In this document: piece after piece, positions 60,146 through 64,000 of the stretch
Position numbering within the stretch: position 1 is the stretch's first letter
Layout of the letters: every line of letters starts with the position of its first letter
Made by a program: the position numbers and the translations under genes
Assembly: GCF_031884435.1 (NCBI RefSeq)
Contig: NZ_CP134778.1
Span: forward strand, 1-64,000
From: Bosea sp. 685
GTDB lineage: Bacteria; Pseudomonadota; Alphaproteobacteria; Rhizobiales; Beijerinckiaceae
DNA: 64,000 bases
Reading direction: 5' to 3'
The notes under the pieces: generated by a model
The model's database searches: none
The model's input: the letters and a program-made list of their open reading frames with translations, nothing else
Told to the model about the DNA's origin: nothing

Positions 60146-61111
60146 TCAGGCCGATGCCAAGGTTTCAGGATGTACGGTCTTCCATAAAGCCTTGTCCCGT
60201 TCGGGCGTCCAGATCTGCGGGTGCTTCAGACCCCGAAGCTCGTCGTATGCCCGAGCCACGCCGAACGGTAGGATGTGATCGTAGACCGGCCAGTCGCCGT
60301 AGAGCGGGGTGATGCGCTCGCGCGCCAATTGGTAGCATCCCGGGAGGTCTGCCCCCCTATCAAGGCCTAGCTGTACGGTGCGCAGCAGCGTTACGAGGAA
60401 GTTCTTGTGGCTGTCAACGGCGTCGCTCACCGCCTGAAGCGTCGTGAGCGGGGCTCCGCGTCCCGGCACAAGGACCTTGGGAGAGAACGCCCGCAAACGC
60501 TCCAGCGTGTCGAGCCAGTCGTGGATGTAGGCGTCGCCGCAATAGATGCCCGTGCGGTTTTCGATGAGGTCGCCGCCGAAGAGAACGCCGCAGTCGGGGA
60601 TCCAGCAGATGGAGTCGCCTGCGGTATGGCCCTTGCCGATATGCGTCAGGTGAATATGGCGTCGACCGACCCTGAGAGTCACTTCCTCGTCGAACAGGAT
60701 ATGGGGCTGGGTCAGACCGGGTATTTCCTCGAAGCCCTCGAAAAGCCGGGGCATGCGCTGCATCTCAGCCTCGAAGTCGCCCTGGCCGCGCTCGGTCAAG
60801 AGGGCGCCAGTGGCCTTGCTCGCCACGATGGCGGCATCGCCGAAGGCGGAGGCTCCCATGGCGCGCACGGCGTGGTAGTGGGTCAGGAACGCGTATCGTA
60901 TCGGCTTGTCCGTGACGGTGCGTATGTCGGTGATCCATGCCCGCGCGGCCATCGGTGTCGCGCGAGTGTCGATGACGACGACATACTCGTCGCCCACCAC
61001 GAAGCCGCAGTTGGGATCGTGCTGGCTTACATAGCCGTAGACGCCTTCGGCGAATTCGACGATCCGGGCCGTTTGGTTGGCGATGTCGGCTGTTGAGGCG
61101 AAGGCGACCAT
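60146..61111 (-). CDS. metallo-beta-lactamase-fold hydrolase with altered metal site
   Basis: The product is 321 residues. The usual HxHxDH motif is replaced by THYHAVRAMGA: His78 and His80 are kept but Asp and His become Val82 and Arg83. Other ligand blocks remain (GKGHTAGD and LFGGDLIE). The protein may therefore bind one metal ion or act differently from glyoxalase II-type enzymes. Similar variants are found in aromatic-degradation clusters. The upstream neighbour on the same strand is an alpha/beta hydrolase gene 50 bases away. The ATG is at 61111. Hydrolysis of a lactone or ester intermediate is a guess. Confidence 0.83.
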   Translation of the reverse strand: MVAFASTADIANQTARIVEFAEGVYGYVSQHDPNCGFVVGDEYVVVIDTRATPMAARAWITDIRTVTDKPIRYAFLTHYHAVRAMGASAFGDAAIVASKATGALLTERGQGDFEAEMQRMPRLFEGFEEIPGLTQPHILFDEEVTLRVGRRHIHLTHIGKGHTAGDSICWIPDCGVLFGGDLIENRTGIYCGDAYIHDWLDTLERLRAFSPKVLVPGRGAPLTTLQAVSDAVDSHKNFLVTLLRTVQLGLDRGADLPGCYQLARERITPLYGDWPVYDHILPFGVARAYDELRGLKHPQIWTPERDKALWKTVHPETLASA

Positions 61112-61161
61112 GACATTTCCTGTTCGTTGAGTTCGTCGCGTCGTTAAATGAAAAATTCCGG

Positions 61162-62352
61162 TCAGCCTGCAAACCCGTGCCTTCGGCTCCAGTCCCGGAT
61201 GACTTCAAGGCACTCCCGAAGCAGCTCGGGTTGTCCGACGTAATAATGCGTGGCGCCTTTGATCACGACAAATTCCTTGTCCGCTGTGCCGAGGGCGTCG
61301 CGCACGATCGGATTATGCGTCGCCGGCACTGCATCGTCCGCGCTGTTTTCGATCTGCAGAACCGGAGTTCGGCGGATGCGGGATGCGTTGCGTGCCGCCG
61401 TCACGTGAGATCGGGTGAGGGACCACTGCGACAGCCAGGATCGAAGCGTCGAGAAACGGGCGAGGCCAGCCGGGGCTGAGTTGGCGATCCGGGGATCGCC
61501 GAGATAGGTCCACCCGGGACGCCGATCGTTGGGATCGAGCGTCGGGTCGAGCCAACGCACGTCGCACATCGTCCTGTGCACGACGAAAGCGCGCTCTCGC
61601 TCCCCGTCGTTCCGTTCGCGGAGCCGGGCGAGGGTGTCGACGGCCCAGGAAGTGATCCTGCCGTTGCGCTGCCGCTGCCGTTCACGGAAGGCCGCGACGA
61701 AGTCCGGTGAGAACGGTGGTCCATTCCGGAAGCCCTCCCGGTAGATGTCGAACTCGGGGTCGCGAGCGTCGGGATCGTTTTCTTCGATGACTGACGGATC
61801 AAGCCATTCGGTGAGCGTTTCGGCACGGCTGAGATGGGCGGCAATGAAGATCACCCCGTCTGCGGGCGTGAGGTCGGCACGCGTCAGGTCGTAAGGGTCG
61901 CCTGCCGGCGTCTCTGTGACCATGGGAGCCTCCGCCTCGGCTTGATAGAACAACGACAACGAGCCGCCTCCCGACCAGCCGACGAGCACGACCTTGCGAT
62001 ACTTCAGCTCATCCTTCGCGTAGCGGATATAGGCCCCCAAATCATAGGCTACCTTCTCCATGATCAAGGCGCTGTCGTTCTTCGCGTATCTGCTCCCGGC
62101 GCAGAGCACATGGATGCCCGCAGCCGCTAGGGCGGCCGGAATCGGCAATAGCTGCAGGGTCGAAGTGGGATGCATCAGCAGGAAGAGGGTATCCGAGGGG
62201 CAGTTTCTCGGCAGAAGGTGCTGTCCTTCAAGCACGACTTCGCCCTGATTGCCCGAGAACCCGTAGGTCTCGACCATGGCCAGCTTTTCCGGGAACCGTA
62301 TGATGACCGGGATCCTGTCCCAGCTGGCCGCCGGCACCGCAATAGTTTGCAT
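61162..62352 (-). CDS. alpha/beta-hydrolase
   Basis: The product is 396 residues. The nucleophile elbow reads VVLVGWSGGGSLSLFY (Ser in GWSGG), and the C-terminal catalytic His is likely in IKGATHYYVGQPE, with an Asp in ENSADDAVPATHN. The oxyanion side fits FLLMHPTS. There is no signal peptide. The gene is part of a minus-strand set with the MBL-fold and VOC genes, so it probably cleaves an ester, lactone or C-C bond in the same pathway. The start at 62352 has only a weak Shine-Dalgarno; a later ATG (MVETYG) is possible. Confidence 0.82.
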   Translation of the reverse strand: MQTIAVPAASWDRIPVIIRFPEKLAMVETYGFSGNQGEVVLEGQHLLPRNCPSDTLFLLMHPTSTLQLLPIPAALAAAGIHVLCAGSRYAKNDSALIMEKVAYDLGAYIRYAKDELKYRKVVLVGWSGGGSLSLFYQAEAEAPMVTETPAGDPYDLTRADLTPADGVIFIAAHLSRAETLTEWLDPSVIEENDPDARDPEFDIYREGFRNGPPFSPDFVAAFRERQRQRNGRITSWAVDTLARLRERNDGERERAFVVHRTMCDVRWLDPTLDPNDRRPGWTYLGDPRIANSAPAGLARFSTLRSWLSQWSLTRSHVTAARNASRIRRTPVLQIENSADDAVPATHNPIVRDALGTADKEFVVIKGATHYYVGQPELLRECLEVIRDWSRRHGFAG

Positions 62353-62444
62353 CGCAATCTCGTGGTTGATGGTTGGTGCCGGACGCGATCTGCGTCACGG
62401 GTCATCTTGGAGCCGGATCGAAGCTCGCGTCCGGCGCAGTGAGA

Positions 62445-62975
62445 CTAGGCCCTCGCGGCGGCGCCCAGTCTTTTTTCCTTGAAACGGCTCCACGCTGCGA
62501 TCTGGTCATGGGCGGTTCGCCTGGCCTCCTCGATGACGCCCGGCTGTTCGGTTCGCGTCGTCACCTCCAGGCGCAGGCCATTGGGATCGAAGAAATAGAT
62601 CGACTGGATGAAGTCGTGATCGACGAGACCCTTCACGTCGATGCCCTTGGCCTGCAGGCGCGCCTTCATGGCGAGGACGTCGTCTACCGTCGGGACCTCG
62701 ACCGCGAAATGCATGACCCAGTCGGGAGTGTTCGGGGAGGGTTGTGGCATCGCGTTCTCGCACAGGTCGAAGAAAGCGATGTAGGACCCGTCACGCATCT
62801 CGAAGAACATGTGGGCGTAGGGCTTCTCCTCGCCGGTGCTCGGCACCTTGTCGGCCTGCATGAAGTTGACGAGCGGGAGCCCGAGCAAGTCCTCATAAAA
62901 CGCGCGGGTTTCCTCTGCGTCCCTGCAGGGGAATGAGAAGTGATACAGGCCCTTGATCGGCGGAAGGTCTGACAT
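62445..62975 (-). CDS. VOC-family protein (glyoxalase/extradiol dioxygenase-like)
   Basis: The product is 176 residues with one pair of beta-alpha-beta-beta-beta modules. Metal-ligand candidates are His in YHFSFPCRD, His in MHFAVEVPT and Glu in FFDPNGLRLEVTT, the pattern of extradiol dioxygenases and glyoxalases. I use the ATG at 62975, with AGAGGAG upstream; the longer frame to 63080 is not supported. It is the first gene of the set with the hydrolase and MBL-fold genes. Ring cleavage of a diphenol made by the monooxygenase is possible, but glyoxalase-like isomerase activity cannot be excluded. Confidence 0.87.
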   Translation of the reverse strand: MSDLPPIKGLYHFSFPCRDAEETRAFYEDLLGLPLVNFMQADKVPSTGEEKPYAHMFFEMRDGSYIAFFDLCENAMPQPSPNTPDWVMHFAVEVPTVDDVLAMKARLQAKGIDVKGLVDHDFIQSIYFFDPNGLRLEVTTRTEQPGVIEEARRTAHDQIAAWSRFKEKRLGAAARA

Positions 62976-63114
62976 GCGGCTGCTCCTCTGGAGTGACTGG
63001 AAGCAGTCTGCCGTGGCCGCGGCACCGGATATGTCCTCCTTTCTCAGGGACAGGATTCGCCACAGGCGGTCCCTCGCCACGTCTCCTAGCGATCAGGGCC
63101 GTGGGGAGGGACCC

Positions 63115-63975
63115 TCATTCATCGAAAGTCGGCGTTCGTTTGAGGCCTCGCTCGTAAATCTCCTGCAGCTCACGCCGTGTCGAGATGTTCAGCTTATGGA
63201 ACGCTCGCTTCTTGTAGGTAATGACGCTGCTCAGCTCGAGGGACACCTTGTTGGCGATCTCCTTGATCGCATCGCCGCGCAAGATCCCTGCACAGACCTC
63301 GGCCTCCCGGACGCTAAGACGGGGATCGGCAGCCCGGAGCGTGCGCTCGGTCGCGGCGTGCGAGGGCTTCAACGCGAGGGCCTCCAGCCGCAGGAGGCGA
63401 TCGTGACTGCCGACGCAAGTGGCGACTGCTTTCGCCACCCGGTGGAAGCGTTCGAGCTCATCGTCCGCGAAACAACCGCTCGCCTCCCGACGATAGATGT
63501 TGAGGAAGATGACGTCCTTGTCGCGCGGGATGCAGGTCGAGATCCGTTCGATGACCCGGGGGTGGAGGTAGCAGATGCTTCTATAATCGCGATCAGGAAT
63601 GTTCGACCAAGACTGACGTAGCGTGACGCTTTCCCCAGCCGGGACGCGAATGTCCATCATGGGATCGCGCCGCCAATACTCGTTGGCGTACCGCAAGGAG
63701 AGGCCGACCGGGCTCGTGTGATTGGCTCCAACGCCATCGGCGCAGATCAGGTCTACTCGACCAGCATCCGACTTGACGAAGGCTGAGAACATGTCCGCCT
63801 GGGCGACATGGCGAAGGCAGGCGAAAGCGCTTGCAGGGAACGTCTCGCGACCAATATCCGCAATGACGCCCAAGCACCCTTCATCCAAAACGCTTCCTGA
63901 TTGAAACAAGGTCACGATTCCCTCCCCATGACGCGGGCCTGAAAAGGCCTTCTTCGTTTGGAGATCTTCTAGCAT
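63115..63975 (-). CDS. LuxR-type transcriptional regulator
   Basis: The product is 286 residues. The N-terminal two thirds (about 1-210) are an unrecognised sensor region with YWRRDPMMDIRVP and CYLHPRVIERIS. The C-terminal LuxR helix-turn-helix reads LSVREAEVCAGILRGDAIKE and SLELSSVITYKKRAFHKLNI. It lacks an acyl-homoserine-lactone signature. It lies upstream of the VOC-hydrolase-MBL genes on the same strand, 139 bases from the first, and is the likely activator of the catabolic set. Confidence 0.88.
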   Translation of the reverse strand: MLEDLQTKKAFSGPRHGEGIVTLFQSGSVLDEGCLGVIADIGRETFPASAFACLRHVAQADMFSAFVKSDAGRVDLICADGVGANHTSPVGLSLRYANEYWRRDPMMDIRVPAGESVTLRQSWSNIPDRDYRSICYLHPRVIERISTCIPRDKDVIFLNIYRREASGCFADDELERFHRVAKAVATCVGSHDRLLRLEALALKPSHAATERTLRAADPRLSVREAEVCAGILRGDAIKEIANKVSLELSSVITYKKRAFHKLNISTRRELQEIYERGLKRTPTFDE

Positions 63976-64000
63976 GTCGCCCTGTCGGCCGTAAGTCGAT

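Overview
This window is G+C-rich DNA in which long spurious open frames on the opposite strand are common. Gene content and style suggest an alphaproteobacterium of the order Hyphomicrobiales (rhizobia-like, possibly Bosea or a relative). Pointers are a 63-base palindrome of the rhizobial intergenic type (core AAAACCGGTTCCCAC), many solute receptors and catabolic operons, and alphaproteobacterial transposase relics. The genus is an inference. I found no tRNA, rRNA or CRISPR array.

Coordinates 1-8.2 kb, all on the minus strand, are a copper-handling operon followed by a two-component system. The operon runs from a small lipoprotein (5575) through a TolC-type protein, a Tat-exported multicopper oxidase, a cupredoxin, a CusF-like chaperone, a small cysteine-containing secreted protein and a DUF411 protein to a DUF305 protein cut by the window edge. 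A tandem TGnnAC-N4-TGTAAC motif lies upstream of both the operon and the regulator gene, so the regulator may control both. At 8.4-10.3 kb is a compact membrane-protein operon (PAP2 phosphatase, two small proteins, COG4280-like protein). A ChrB N-terminal-domain protein and a YkvA-like protein follow divergently.

At about 11.44-15.0 kb sits a minimal Tn5053/Tn7-like transposon carrying only tniA, tniB and tniQ, with repeated TGAGAATGG-type sites at both ends. A gene tail with its terminator survives just outside the left end.

From 15.0 to 21.6 kb a six-gene minus-strand operon encodes an amino-acid-type ABC importer, an Asp/Glu-racemase-family enzyme, a D-amino-acid dehydrogenase-like flavoprotein and a ThDP-dependent 2-oxoacid enzyme, with a divergent LysR regulator. 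The next 3 kb is a scar zone: palindrome, IS3-type transposase remnant, MFS exporter and a decayed second tniA.

From 25.0 to 33.3 kb a DeoR regulator, a decayed phnM, a Dpp-type ABC transporter and a phosphodiesterase-superfamily enzyme form a likely organophosphorus-compound unit. From 33.4 to 40.5 kb are an MFS relic, an AsnC-type regulator, diaminopropionate ammonia-lyase, an M20 amidohydrolase, a class II aldolase-family protein, an acetyltransferase, an IS607-type relic and a HisC-like aminotransferase.

From 40.8 to 46.9 kb a coupled operon (Bug receptor, acyl-CoA dehydrogenase, CoA-transferase A/B, GlcD-like oxidase) faces an AcuI-like acryloyl-CoA reductase gene across a palindromic operator. 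CoA-transferase subunit A carries a one-base frameshift in a G run. A QorB/HxlR redox pair follows. From 49.0 to 64.0 kb is a catabolic region of aromatic or alicyclic type: a ketosteroid-dehydrogenase-like flavoprotein, an orphan TRAP receptor, a complete Liv-type ABC importer, a flavin monooxygenase with its DUF2783 partner, a PAS-GGDEF protein, an MBL protein lacking two metal ligands, an alpha/beta hydrolase, a VOC protein and a LuxR-type regulator. Its substrate cannot be read from sequence.
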